This document shows, piece after piece, positions 47,910-57,121 of a DNA stretch of 64,000 nucleotides. The DNA is taken from the NCBI RefSeq assembly GCF_004336985.1, contig NZ_SJUO01000002.1, forward strand, positions 744,001 to 808,000. The letters are read 5' to 3'. Source of the stretch: Exiguobacterium sp. SL-9. Lineage in GTDB: Bacteria > Bacillota > Bacilli > Exiguobacteriales > Exiguobacteriaceae. Every line of letters starts with the position of its first letter. The first letter of the stretch is position 1. The position numbers were made by a program, and so were the translations under genes. Under the pieces are notes generated by a model. That model was not told the DNA's origin and did no database searches. It saw nothing but the letters and a program-made list of their open reading frames with translations.

Positions 47910-50282
47910 ATGATGTGGGCGAAATGGGTAATTGGTCTTGTTTTTATATCCGGGGCTCTAGGTTGGTCAGATGTAACGAGTGCGGAAGGTACTAAAGAAC
48001 AAATTGATCGAGTCATTGTTCAAGTTAAAGGAAATAATGTGACAAACACATCAGAAGAAATGCTTGTAAAGAAAACAAGTAATTCTTCAGCAATTTATAC
48101 AGTAGACGTACCGACAGAGAAAACGTTGAGTGAATATATTAGTGAGTTAAAGTCCCAACCAGAAGTCTTAAGAGTAGAACCTGATTATCTTTTACAACAT
48201 GCTTATACACCAAATGATTCGGATTTATTTCTTCAATCACATCACGAAAATATTGAGACACAAGAGGCTTGGAATAGAACAAAGGGATCGGCAAACGTCA
48301 TTGTTGCTGTGATTGATGATGGAATTGATTTATATCATGAGGATTTAGAAAATAACATCATTCATCCCTTTGACATGGTTGAAGGTTGGGATGAGACAAT
48401 TCCAGTGGGCGAACACGGAACACACGTTGCGGGAATCATCGCTGGTCAAATTGATAACTACACAGGAGGAGCAGGAGTTGCTCCAAAAACAAAAATCATG
48501 CCTATCAATGTATTTGAAGGGGACGGTGCTTACTCTTCAGATGTCATCAAAGCTATTTATCATGCTGTAGACAATGGCGCTGATATCATTAATATGAGTT
48601 TAGGTAGTTACTATTACAGCTGGTTAAATCAAGAAGCTATTGAATACGCACATGATGCTGGAGTAGTGATCATTGCAGCAGCAGGAAACGATGCGACAGA
48701 CGATCCATGGTATCCTGCTGCTTACGAACATGTGGTATCCGTTGCCTCAACGACATCATGGGATTCACCGTCTTATTTCTCAAACTATGGATCGACAATT
48801 GATATTTCAGCCCCAGGTAGCTCTATTTACTCGACATTACCCTATGATAGCTACGGCGTGATGAGTGGAACTTCCATGGCATCTCCTGTCGTCGCAGGTG
48901 TTGCAGCACTAATTAAAGCGAACTCCCCTTCTTTAACAGGCGATCAAATCGTTAAACGCTTGATTGATACGGCAGATGATCTCGGAGCACGAGGAAAAGA
49001 TGACGATTACGGATACGGTCGCGTCAATGCGTCAGCAGCCGTCAATACGTCAATGTACGGTCCAGTTGTCGTGGACACTTTTACAGATCAAGCGATGCAA
49101 GTGACGGGACAACTTCCATACGACGTCCCAGGGGGCACTATTTACGTATACAATGCTTCAAATAAGGTCATTGGCCAACTCAAACAAAGTCTCAAAGGTA
49201 AGTTTACAATTCCAGTTCCAAAACAAACAGGCGGCTCCACTCTCTATGTAGCAGTAGAAGACAACCAAAAGAACAGAAGCTCCGTGACAACGTTTAAAGT
49301 CATCGATAAAACGGCTCCGATCGCGCCAAAAGTCTCAGCGTTCTCTGATGCGATGACGGTACTTACTGGAACAGCTGAGAGTAAAAGCACGGTCATCGTT
49401 ATGAACGGAAGCAAAAAAGTGGGTCAAGCGACATCTGTTTCCGGAAAATTTTCAGTGAAACTAGCTAAACAAAAAGCAGGATCCACATTGACGGTTTATG
49501 CAGTAGATGCCGCGAAAAACAAGAGTAAGTCGGTACTTGTTAAAGTAACAGACAAAACGGCACCTCCTACACCAACATCTAGTAGTGTAAATACGAAAAG
49601 CACGAGCCTGACCGGAAAAACGGAAGCCAAGGCATTGGTGTACCTCTATAAAGGAAAAACAAAGGTTGCTAGTACGAAAGCTGACTCAAAAGGTCTTTTC
49701 AAATTTACATTCAAGACACAAACAAGCGGGACCAAGTTTTCACTCTATGCTGTTGATGCTGCGAAAAATAAGAGCAAGCTAAAGACAATTACCGTCACTG
49801 TCTTCAAAACGAGTAATGCTACTTATTTGAAACAACATTACGCAGCTGCTAAAAAAGGTACGATGTATAAAGCAGAGGCGAAATTGTATGATCGCATGAA
49901 AATAACAGGGAAAAATGCATCTTACGGATTCTACGCCACTGGTTGTTGTGTGTTTGGAAAAGAAAAAGGACCTTTTCTTTATGGAACGATTGGATACGAT
50001 GAAAAGTATCCGAATCATGTCGGTGACATCATGACGATGCCATCTATCGATAATCGTAAAATAAAGTGGACGGAAGTGACGAGTGCACTTGGTAAACCAA
50101 AATCACACAATAAATATTCTATCTATGATCGGTACAATAAAGTGTATTCCAGAAACAACAAATCAGTAATGAGTTATGAACTTGCTGGAACCATTGAATA
50201 CAAACCAACAAAAAAGACGACATTTTGGGTAGATTATGACTCGAATGGATATGTAAGAGCATTTGGATTAAGACACTTTTAA
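47910..50282 (+). CDS. secreted subtilisin-like serine protease with Ig-like repeats
   Basis: An extracellular S8 protease of 790 residues. Signal peptide, an inhibitor-I9-like propeptide (about residues 35-95, IDRVIVQVKGNN), then the catalytic domain: VIVAVIDDGIDLYH (Asp), GEHGTHVAGIIAG (His), IIAAAGND (oxyanion Asn) and MSGTSMASPVVAGVAALI (Ser). After it come three bacterial Ig-like repeats (each near DKTAPIAP, SKSTVIVMN, AVDAAKNKSK), and a C-terminal domain of about 150 residues with Cys-Cys (GFYATGCCVFGKEKG) of unknown role. Start has AGGAGGATGAGGA. It ends before a terminator shared with galM. Codon use is somewhat AT-rich. Confidence 0.92.
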   Translation: MMWAKWVIGLVFISGALGWSDVTSAEGTKEQIDRVIVQVKGNNVTNTSEEMLVKKTSNSSAIYTVDVPTEKTLSEYISELKSQPEVLRVEPDYLLQHAYTPNDSDLFLQSHHENIETQEAWNRTKGSANVIVAVIDDGIDLYHEDLENNIIHPFDMVEGWDETIPVGEHGTHVAGIIAGQIDNYTGGAGVAPKTKIMPINVFEGDGAYSSDVIKAIYHAVDNGADIINMSLGSYYYSWLNQEAIEYAHDAGVVIIAAAGNDATDDPWYPAAYEHVVSVASTTSWDSPSYFSNYGSTIDISAPGSSIYSTLPYDSYGVMSGTSMASPVVAGVAALIKANSPSLTGDQIVKRLIDTADDLGARGKDDDYGYGRVNASAAVNTSMYGPVVVDTFTDQAMQVTGQLPYDVPGGTIYVYNASNKVIGQLKQSLKGKFTIPVPKQTGGSTLYVAVEDNQKNRSSVTTFKVIDKTAPIAPKVSAFSDAMTVLTGTAESKSTVIVMNGSKKVGQATSVSGKFSVKLAKQKAGSTLTVYAVDAAKNKSKSVLVKVTDKTAPPTPTSSSVNTKSTSLTGKTEAKALVYLYKGKTKVASTKADSKGLFKFTFKTQTSGTKFSLYAVDAAKNKSKLKTITVTVFKTSNATYLKQHYAAAKKGTMYKAEAKLYDRMKITGKNASYGFYATGCCVFGKEKGPFLYGTIGYDEKYPNHVGDIMTMPSIDNRKIKWTEVTSALGKPKSHNKYSIYDRYNKVYSRNNKSVMSYELAGTIEYKPTKKTTFWVDYDSNGYVRAFGLRHF

Positions 50283-50303
50283 AAACTGCATGTGATGTAA
50301 ACA

Positions 50304-50346
50304 AAGGCCTGACGGCGCTTAATGCGCTGTCAGGCCTGCTTTTTTT
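50304..50346. terminator. Bidirectional Rho-independent terminator
   Basis: AGGCCTGACGGCGC / GCGCTGTCAGGCCT with one mismatch (G-T) and a TTAAT loop, then seven T on the plus strand. On the minus strand it lies just beyond the galM stop, where an A-run gives T's after the stem. Confidence 0.85.
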
Positions 50347-51309
50347 CTACTCCACCCCAAACCGATACACCGTCCTTGAGTGATACAACTCCTCCGGTTT
50401 CAGTTCAATCGATGTGGCGATGTCTGGGTGATTCGGTGCGTCCGGGAACGCTTGAGCTTCTAGACAGATGGCGCTATGCTTCTGCCGTCCTTCGAGCGTC
50501 ACCGGCGTCTCTTCACTGAGGAAGTTGGCCGTATAGACAACCATGACCGGTTGATTTGTCTCGACGTCCATGACGCGTCCGCTCACTGGATCATGCAATC
50601 GGGTCGTCCCATCCTTCAAGATGAACGGATGATCCAATCCGCCAGCTTTGGAGATTGCTTCGTCATTCGACGTAATTGCCTCCCCGACTCGCTTCCCGTC
50701 GCGGAAGTCGAACGGTGTCGCCTCCACTTCAAGCAATTCGCCTGTCGGCAACGACTCATCGTCGAGCTTGGCGACATGCTCTGCAGGCAACGTCAACACA
50801 TGATCATGAATCGTCGGCCGTCCGCCGAGATTGAAATAGTTGTGATGGTTCAAGTTGACCCACGTCCGTTTATCCGTCGCAGCCGTCATCGTGACGACGA
50901 GCTCATTGTCGTCCGTCAGCTCATACAAGACTTTGAACGTGACGTTGCCGGGATAGCCTTCCTCCCCGTCTGGACTGACATATGTGAACGTGATCGCTTG
51001 TCCTTCGACATCCATGTCCCAATGCCGGGCCGTGATGCCTTCGTCTCCGCCATGGATATGATGCGGGGCCTCGCTTGGGGTCAAGGCCACCCCATCAATC
51101 TCCGCGTTGCGGATTCGTCCGGCAATCCGTCCGACGACGGAACCGAGATAGACCGGATTCTCGAGATATTGCTCGGGACTGCCGTACTTCAAGATGACAG
51201 AGTCCATGTTGCCGTCACGGTCCGGTGCCGTCAATTCGGTCATGGCACAACTGTATGAAATGGCCGACAGCCGCATGCCATTCTTGTTTTCAATCGTTGC
51301 TTCTCTCAA
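50347..51309 (-). CDS. galM: aldose 1-epimerase
   Basis: Interconverts alpha- and beta-galactose, feeding galactokinase. Family marks: YLGSVVGRIAGRIRNAEI, HHIHGGDEGITARHW (catalytic His 90s), VNLNHHNYFNLGG with the second histidine, and CLEAQAFPDAPNHP containing the catalytic Glu region. Start is uncertain. TTG at residue 4 has AGGTGA ahead with five-base spacing and was chosen; the GTG three codons earlier overlaps that site. Last gene of the galactoside operon, 24 bases after galT. Confidence 0.88.
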   Translation of the reverse strand: MREATIENKNGMRLSAISYSCAMTELTAPDRDGNMDSVILKYGSPEQYLENPVYLGSVVGRIAGRIRNAEIDGVALTPSEAPHHIHGGDEGITARHWDMDVEGQAITFTYVSPDGEEGYPGNVTFKVLYELTDDNELVVTMTAATDKRTWVNLNHHNYFNLGGRPTIHDHVLTLPAEHVAKLDDESLPTGELLEVEATPFDFRDGKRVGEAITSNDEAISKAGGLDHPFILKDGTTRLHDPVSGRVMDVETNQPVMVVYTANFLSEETPVTLEGRQKHSAICLEAQAFPDAPNHPDIATSIELKPEELYHSRTVYRFGVE

Positions 51310-51332
51310 CTGGCTCACCTACTTCGATTCGT

Positions 51333-52847
51333 TTACCTGTTCATTCCCGTAGTCGTCGCCCCGTACTCCACTTTATCGACGTAGCTCAGGAATCCGTTCA
51401 TGAACGCGGTGAAACGTTCCTGTCCTTCCACCGTCTGTTTGAACACGCCTGCGTCCTCGAGCCCTTTGACGAACTTGTCGACGACAGCCTGGTCGACGAT
51501 TGACTTCGCATCGCCTGGCTTCGCCTTTAACTCGTCCGCCCAAGCCCGGTGCATATCCGCGACTTCGACATCCTCACCCGCGACAAAACGGACGACTTGT
51601 TCGAGTTCGGTCTTGAGTCGGGCCGGTAAGACGGCGAGTCCCATCACTTCAATCAAACCGATATTCTCGCGCTTGATGTGATGGACGTCGGCGTGAGGAT
51701 GGAAGATGCCGTCCGGATGCTCATCGCTCGTCCGATTGTTGCGGAGGACGAGGTCGAGCTCATAGCGTCCGTCACGACGGCGCGCGATTGGCGTCACCGT
51801 GTTATGGCGCACGTCCCCTGTATACGGGACGATGTCCCCTTCTTCATACTGCTTCCAATGGCCGAGCAACTGATTCGCCAACATGACGAGCTGCTCTTTC
51901 TGACGGGAACGAAGCCGGACAACCGAGAGCGGCCAATAGAGCGTCTCAATCTCGACTTGGTCGTAACGGTCCGAGCGATACGTCGACACGACTTTGGCAT
52001 CGTCCATCGCAAACCGGTAGCGGCCGGCCTGATAATGGTCGTGCGTCAAAATCGAGCCGCCGACGATCGGCAAGTCCGCGTTCGACCCAGCGAAGTAATG
52101 CGGGAACTGCGACACGAAATCGAGCAGACGCTCGAACGCACCGCGGTCGATGACCATGTCCCGCACTTCATTCGATAACAAAATCGAGTGCTCGTTGTAG
52201 TACAGGTACGGCGAGTATTGGAACGACCAGTTCTGTCCGCCGAGCGTGAGCGGGATGATTCGATGGTTGGCCCGGGCCGGGTGTTTCAAATGACCGCCGT
52301 AGCCTTCATTCTCGATCGCGAGCAACCCTTTCGGATAGTTCGTCTCAGGAGCCGGTTGCAGGCGGGCGCGCGCAATCTCGCGCGGGTCCTTCTCCGGCTT
52401 CGACAGGTTGATCGTGATGTCGAGCGTGCCGTAACGCGTCGGCGCCTTGTACGTGATGTTGTTAGCGATTCGTTTCGTCTGGATATAGTTCGACGCCTGG
52501 CTCATCTTATAGAAAAAATCGGTCGCCGCTTCGACGTCCGTGGCGCGAAGCGCATTGAACGTCCGCGTCACCTCGGAAGGTTTCGAGACGAACACGTCCA
52601 TGACCTCGGCCATGAACCGGTCCTTCTCTTCCAACAAATCCTCGACGAGCCCGTTTGCGACCGCATGGTCCGTCAACGTCTCGAGCAAGTTCGGGATCGA
52701 GTCTTGTGGGACGAACGTCGGTTTCGTGAAATCGAGCTGATTGATTCGGGCGAGGACACGGTTACGAGAATAGACGCGATCTTGCTCCGTGATCAGTTCC
52801 TCCCGAATCGCCGCCTCGACGAGCGCTTCAATCGTTGATTCGATCAT
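51333..52847 (-). CDS. galT: UDP-glucose--hexose-1-phosphate uridylyltransferase, Firmicutes type
   Basis: Transfers UMP between UDP-glucose and galactose-1-phosphate in the Leloir pathway. At 504 residues it is the long GalT type 2 of Firmicutes, not the short HxH type of Gram-negatives. The sequence has SFQYSPYLYYNEHSILL, DLPIVGGSILTHDHYQAGRY (the HDHxxQ active-site block), and VTPIARRRDGRYELDLVLRNN. The ATG overlaps the galE stop by four bases. No obvious defect. Confidence 0.92.
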   Translation of the reverse strand: MIESTIEALVEAAIREELITEQDRVYSRNRVLARINQLDFTKPTFVPQDSIPNLLETLTDHAVANGLVEDLLEEKDRFMAEVMDVFVSKPSEVTRTFNALRATDVEAATDFFYKMSQASNYIQTKRIANNITYKAPTRYGTLDITINLSKPEKDPREIARARLQPAPETNYPKGLLAIENEGYGGHLKHPARANHRIIPLTLGGQNWSFQYSPYLYYNEHSILLSNEVRDMVIDRGAFERLLDFVSQFPHYFAGSNADLPIVGGSILTHDHYQAGRYRFAMDDAKVVSTYRSDRYDQVEIETLYWPLSVVRLRSRQKEQLVMLANQLLGHWKQYEEGDIVPYTGDVRHNTVTPIARRRDGRYELDLVLRNNRTSDEHPDGIFHPHADVHHIKRENIGLIEVMGLAVLPARLKTELEQVVRFVAGEDVEVADMHRAWADELKAKPGDAKSIVDQAVVDKFVKGLEDAGVFKQTVEGQERFTAFMNGFLSYVDKVEYGATTTGMNR

Positions 52848-53851
52848 CGTCTCACCCCTTCGACATGTTTATAGCCTTCTGGATGATGCTTGTGCCAATT
52901 CCAGGCGTCAGCGAGAATGACATCGACCGTCGACCGTGATGGTTTCCAGCCGAGCACGTCCTTCGCCTTGTCCGGTGACGCAATCAACATCGCCGGGTCA
53001 CCGGCACGACGGACACCCATCTGAACCGGGATGGCATGATTCGTCACGCGACGTGCCGCCTCGATGATTTCGAGCACCGACAATCCGGTCTCTGTGCCGA
53101 GATTGAACACATCGCTCTCGCCGCCTTGCTTCAAATAGTCAAGCGCGCGCACGTGGGCGTCGACGAGGTCTTGCACGTGGATGTAATCGCGGATACATGT
53201 GCCGTCCGCGGTCGGATAATCGTCACCGAACACGGTGATCGCGTCCCGCTTCCCATTCGCAACTTCGAGCACGAGCGGGATGAGGTGCGTCTCCGGCATA
53301 TGGTCCTCACCGATTTCACCGGTCGGGTCGGCCCCTGCGACGTTGAAGTAGCGGAGCGCGACGAAACGGATGCCGAAGGCGCGGTCACACCACTTCATCA
53401 TCGTCTCCATGGCGAGCTTCGTCGCCCCGTACGTGTTCGTCGGGTTCGTCTTGGCCGTCTCGCGAATCGGCATTTCGTCCTGGTCGCCATACGTCGCGGC
53501 CGTCGAGGAGAACACGATCCGGCTCACGGAGTGTTTCCGCATCGTCTCAAGCAACACTTGTGTCCCGAAGACGTTGTTGTCGTAATACTTCAAAGGCTCA
53601 TCCATCGACTCGCCGACGAGCGAGTTGGCGGCGAAATGGAGCACCTCGGTGATTGACTCGTTCGCGAACGTCTGGTCCATGAAGGCACGGTCGCGGATAT
53701 CCCCTTCATAGAACCGGGCCTGGTTCGGTACCGACTCGATATGGCCGGTCTGAAGGTTGTCGATCACGATGACGTCTTCCCCGCGCGCAAGCAAGGCGCG
53801 GACTGCATGGGAGCCGATATAACCGGCCCCTCCGACGACGAGTACACTCAT
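52844..53851 (-). CDS. galE: UDP-glucose 4-epimerase
   Basis: Interconverts UDP-galactose and UDP-glucose with bound NAD. The N-terminus VLVVGGAGYIGSHAVRALL is the Rossmann motif; HFAANSLVGES, FSSTAATYG and NTYGATKLAMETMM contain the Ser and Tyr-x3-Lys catalytic residues. Length of 335 fits GalE. It overlaps galK and galT by four bases each, a coupled Leloir block. It may also provide UDP-galactose for the exopolysaccharide locus at the other end of the window. Confidence 0.94.
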   Translation of the reverse strand: MSVLVVGGAGYIGSHAVRALLARGEDVIVIDNLQTGHIESVPNQARFYEGDIRDRAFMDQTFANESITEVLHFAANSLVGESMDEPLKYYDNNVFGTQVLLETMRKHSVSRIVFSSTAATYGDQDEMPIRETAKTNPTNTYGATKLAMETMMKWCDRAFGIRFVALRYFNVAGADPTGEIGEDHMPETHLIPLVLEVANGKRDAITVFGDDYPTADGTCIRDYIHVQDLVDAHVRALDYLKQGGESDVFNLGTETGLSVLEIIEAARRVTNHAIPVQMGVRRAGDPAMLIASPDKAKDVLGWKPSRSTVDVILADAWNWHKHHPEGYKHVEGVRR

Positions 53852-55032
53852 TTCACTTCCTCCTCTACAAGTTCACGTGCGCCGTCCCCGACGGACGCGA
53901 TATAAAATGTCGGCGCATAGCCGATCTCTGTCTCATATACGTGCGAGACGGTCCGCATCACTTCTTCGGTCGACGCCTTGTCGACGAGGGCGATGGCGCA
54001 ACCTCCGAAGCCAGCCCCGGTCATGCGGGCACCGATGACGCCGTCACAGTTCTGTGTCGCGGCGACGAGCGTGTCAAGCTCGCGGCCCGTCACTTCATAG
54101 TCGTCGCGGAGCGAGGCGTGCGAGGCGTTCATCAGTTCACCGAACGCGTCGAGCTGTCCATCCTCTAGCGCGGTGAATGCGAGCTTCGTCCGCTCGTTCT
54201 CCGAGATGGCGTGGCGCGCCCGCTTGCGGAGCGTCTCCGGGAGTTCGTCCGCGACCGTCTCGAACGTCGCGACCGACAGTTGGCCGAGCGAGGCGACATC
54301 GAAATGTTGCTGCAACAGGCCAAGTGCCGTATCGCACTCGGTGCGGCGCTCATTATATTTCGAGTCGGCCAGTTCGCGGCGTTTGTTCGTGTTCATAATC
54401 AAGATGTCATAGCCGTCGAGTTTGATCGGCGCATAATCGTGATGGAGCGTGTCGCAATCGAGCAGGATGGCGTGGTCCGCTTTCCCCATTCCGATGGCGA
54501 ACTGGTCCATGATGCCGGAGTTGACACCGATGAAGTCGTTCTCGACGCGTTGGCCGAGTTTGACGAGGTCGATGCGGTCGAGATTGAGGCCGTACACGTC
54601 ATTGATCATGAGCGCCGTCACGAGTTCGAGCGAGGCCGATGACGACAGGCCGGCGCCGTTCGGGATATTGCCGGCGAGGAGGAAATCGAATCCTCCGACC
54701 GCATGTCCGTCCGCGCGCAGGAGCGCGACGACGCCTTTGACGTAGTTCGCCCAGTCATGCTGCGCGTCATACGTGTCTTCCGTCACCGGGAACGTGACGA
54801 TACCTACGTCCTTGAAGTTGAGCGAGTAGACGCGAATCATCTCGTCCTCACGTTTTTTGACGAGCCCGTACGTGCCGAACGTGATGGCACATGGGAAGAC
54901 GTGGCCTCCGTTGTAATCGGTGTGTTCGCCGATCAAGTTGATGCGGCCCGGTGCAAAGAAGCTTCGCTCGGGGCTTGCCGAGAACACGGTCTCGAACTGT
55001 TCGTTCAGGTGTGCTGAATCAAATGAAAGCAT
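53848..55032 (-). CDS. galK: galactokinase
   Basis: Phosphorylates galactose at C1 with ATP. GHMP kinase motifs: FFAPGRINLIGEHTDYNGG (galactose-binding), GNIPNGAGLSSSASLELV (ATP loop), and MTGAGFGGCAIALV at the C-terminus. The ATG of MLSFDS was chosen, with AAAGGGATGGAG ahead; the longer frame lies within the preceding GH36 gene region and has no ribosome site. Stop overlaps galE by four bases. Confidence 0.94.
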   Translation of the reverse strand: MLSFDSAHLNEQFETVFSASPERSFFAPGRINLIGEHTDYNGGHVFPCAITFGTYGLVKKREDEMIRVYSLNFKDVGIVTFPVTEDTYDAQHDWANYVKGVVALLRADGHAVGGFDFLLAGNIPNGAGLSSSASLELVTALMINDVYGLNLDRIDLVKLGQRVENDFIGVNSGIMDQFAIGMGKADHAILLDCDTLHHDYAPIKLDGYDILIMNTNKRRELADSKYNERRTECDTALGLLQQHFDVASLGQLSVATFETVADELPETLRKRARHAISENERTKLAFTALEDGQLDAFGELMNASHASLRDDYEVTGRELDTLVAATQNCDGVIGARMTGAGFGGCAIALVDKASTEEVMRTVSHVYETEIGYAPTFYIASVGDGARELVEEEVK

Positions 55033-55054
55033 ACGACTCCATCCCTTTCTTTGC

Positions 55055-57121
55055 TCATGCCGGGCGGATGACCAGGCAATACGCGTCATAGTCCTGTTGT
55101 TGTGTGAGTGTGAGGCCTTGTTCCATCAAATAGCGTCCGCTCAAACGTCTTCCTTCATATACATAAGTGCGCTCCGGGTCGAGCCCGGCGAGTTTGACGC
55201 GCAATCGATTCTTGCCGTAATGGCGGCGGTCGGCGTTCACGAGGACGACATAGTCCTCACCGTCCGTATAGCCCATCGCGTGCACGCCGTCCGTCTTGAG
55301 CGAGGCGAGGCGATAGCTCGTGCCGTGCTGGACGAGCGGGCGGATGGCCTTGTACGTCTCAATCCACTGTTTCGCTTCCGCCAATTCGTCTTGGCTCCAT
55401 TCGAGCAGGTTGCCGCCGATGCCGAGCGTGCCCTGCATGGCGCTGACGAAGCGATAGCCGAGCGGGAGCGAGCGGCCGTTCAGCCAGTTCGGCGCGTCCG
55501 TCACCCAGCAGCTCATCATCTTGGCGTTATAGGCGTAGGAGAAGCCTTCTTGAATCTCGAGCCGGTCGAGCGCGTCGGTGTTATCGCTCGTCCAAACCTG
55601 TTCGACGCGTGTGAGCACACCGAGGTCGATCCGTCCTCCGCCGCCGGCACATGACTCGAAGGCAACGTCCGGATGTTTGGCCCGGAGCGTATCGAGAATG
55701 CGATAGACGGCTTCCGTGTGGCGGAGCCACAGCTCTTTCGCGTCGCGTAATTGCGGACTGTCCGGCTCTGAGAAGGCGCGGTTCATGTCCCACTTGATAT
55801 AGCGGATCGCATGCTTCGACAGCAGTTCGTCCAACAGACCGGTCACGTGCGCCTCGACTTCCGGGAGCGCCAAGTTCAACACGAACTGATTGCGCGACGT
55901 CGTCGACGGGCGGCCGTCCGTGTGGTAAATCCAATCAGGGTGCATCCGGTACAAGTCCGAATCCGGGTTGACCATCTCGGGCTCGACCCAGAGGCCGAAC
56001 TGAAGACCCTTGTCCTCGACGTAGCGGATGAGCGGCTCGAGGCCGTTCGGGAATTTTGTTTTGTTGACGTGCCAGTCACCGAGACCGGCCGCGTCCGAGT
56101 TCCGTTCCCCGAACCAGCCATCGTCGACGACGAACAGCTCGCAGCCGATGGCGGCGGCCTCATCGACGAGGTGTTTCTGGCCTTCCTCACTGACGTCGAA
56201 GTACGTCGCCTCCCATGAGTTATACAAGACCGGTCGGAGCGTCTCGCGCGTCCGTTCCGGCATGATGACGTCGCGCTCGAAATCGTGCGCGTTCCGGCTC
56301 ATGCCGCCGAACCCTTGCTGGGTGTAACCGATATAGCCGGTCGGTGTCGTGAACGACTCGCCCGCTTGGAGAGTCTTCGCGAAGTCGAACGGGTTGAGCC
56401 CGGCGGTCACTTGCGTGAAGCCGAACTGGTCGCGTTCGAAGTGGATCGCCCAGTTGCCGGAATGACCGAGGAAACCGTAGATGACCTCACCGTTTTCTTC
56501 CGTCGCCGACTGGTCGAGCGCAAACCACGGATTGCTTTGATGGCTCGTCAAGCCGCGGCGGCTCTCAATCGTCTTCTTGCCCGGGAGCAAGTCGCCTTGC
56601 TGGAGCTGGAACTCGCTCGTCCACGCCCCGCTGAAATGACTGAGACGCAACTTACGCTCGGTCAAGCCGAGGCTGAACGACTGCGCGCTCTCGAGCGTCA
56701 CCGTCTCCCCGGCTTTGAGTGTCATCTTGCGTTCGATGATGTCGTACGCCGCATACACCGTGAAATGAAGCGTCACCGTCAACTGTTGAATCGAGTCGAC
56801 TAAGTCGAGCTCGAGCGTGTCGCCATCGATGCGCGCATCTTGGAGTGTGAAGGCATGCAGCCGTTCACGCACCGTGTGGCTCTTCAACGTCGGCTCCGTG
56901 TAGACGAGGTCGCCGAACGAGGCGAACTCGTAGGCGGCGACGCCTTCTGGTGTCTCGAACGACGAATGGAGAATCCGTGCATCCGGCAACTCGGCATAAT
57001 CTGACTCATGGAGCCGACCGCCAAGATATTGATGGACGAGCCGTCCGCGTGCGTCGATATCGAACACGTAGGCGAGGCTTGTCCCTTCGATCACAAAACG
57101 ATTATCGAACTGATGGATCAT
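55055..57121 (-). CDS. alpha-galactosidase (GH36)
   Basis: Hydrolyses alpha-1,6-galactosides (melibiose, raffinose type) in the cytoplasm. GH36 marks: WEATYFDVSEEGQK, FVVDDGWFGERNSDAAGLGDW, GLWVEPEMVNPDSDLY, YIKWDMNR with the nucleophile Asp and VWTSDNTDALDR with acid/base Asp. The 688 residues are close to AgaA/RafA-type enzymes. The ATG overlaps the stop of the GH42 gene by four bases. No signal peptide, so substrate must be imported by the ABC transporter of the same operon. Confidence 0.93.
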   Translation of the reverse strand: MIHQFDNRFVIEGTSLAYVFDIDARGRLVHQYLGGRLHESDYAELPDARILHSSFETPEGVAAYEFASFGDLVYTEPTLKSHTVRERLHAFTLQDARIDGDTLELDLVDSIQQLTVTLHFTVYAAYDIIERKMTLKAGETVTLESAQSFSLGLTERKLRLSHFSGAWTSEFQLQQGDLLPGKKTIESRRGLTSHQSNPWFALDQSATEENGEVIYGFLGHSGNWAIHFERDQFGFTQVTAGLNPFDFAKTLQAGESFTTPTGYIGYTQQGFGGMSRNAHDFERDVIMPERTRETLRPVLYNSWEATYFDVSEEGQKHLVDEAAAIGCELFVVDDGWFGERNSDAAGLGDWHVNKTKFPNGLEPLIRYVEDKGLQFGLWVEPEMVNPDSDLYRMHPDWIYHTDGRPSTTSRNQFVLNLALPEVEAHVTGLLDELLSKHAIRYIKWDMNRAFSEPDSPQLRDAKELWLRHTEAVYRILDTLRAKHPDVAFESCAGGGGRIDLGVLTRVEQVWTSDNTDALDRLEIQEGFSYAYNAKMMSCWVTDAPNWLNGRSLPLGYRFVSAMQGTLGIGGNLLEWSQDELAEAKQWIETYKAIRPLVQHGTSYRLASLKTDGVHAMGYTDGEDYVVLVNADRRHYGKNRLRVKLAGLDPERTYVYEGRRLSGRYLMEQGLTLTQQQDYDAYCLVIRPA

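Noticed and set aside
54137-54398. Several long frames overlapping galK, GH36 and other galactoside genes on the opposite strand
   Set aside because: They are shadows caused by GC-rich codon use; they have no ribosome sites and Arg/Ser-rich products without domains.
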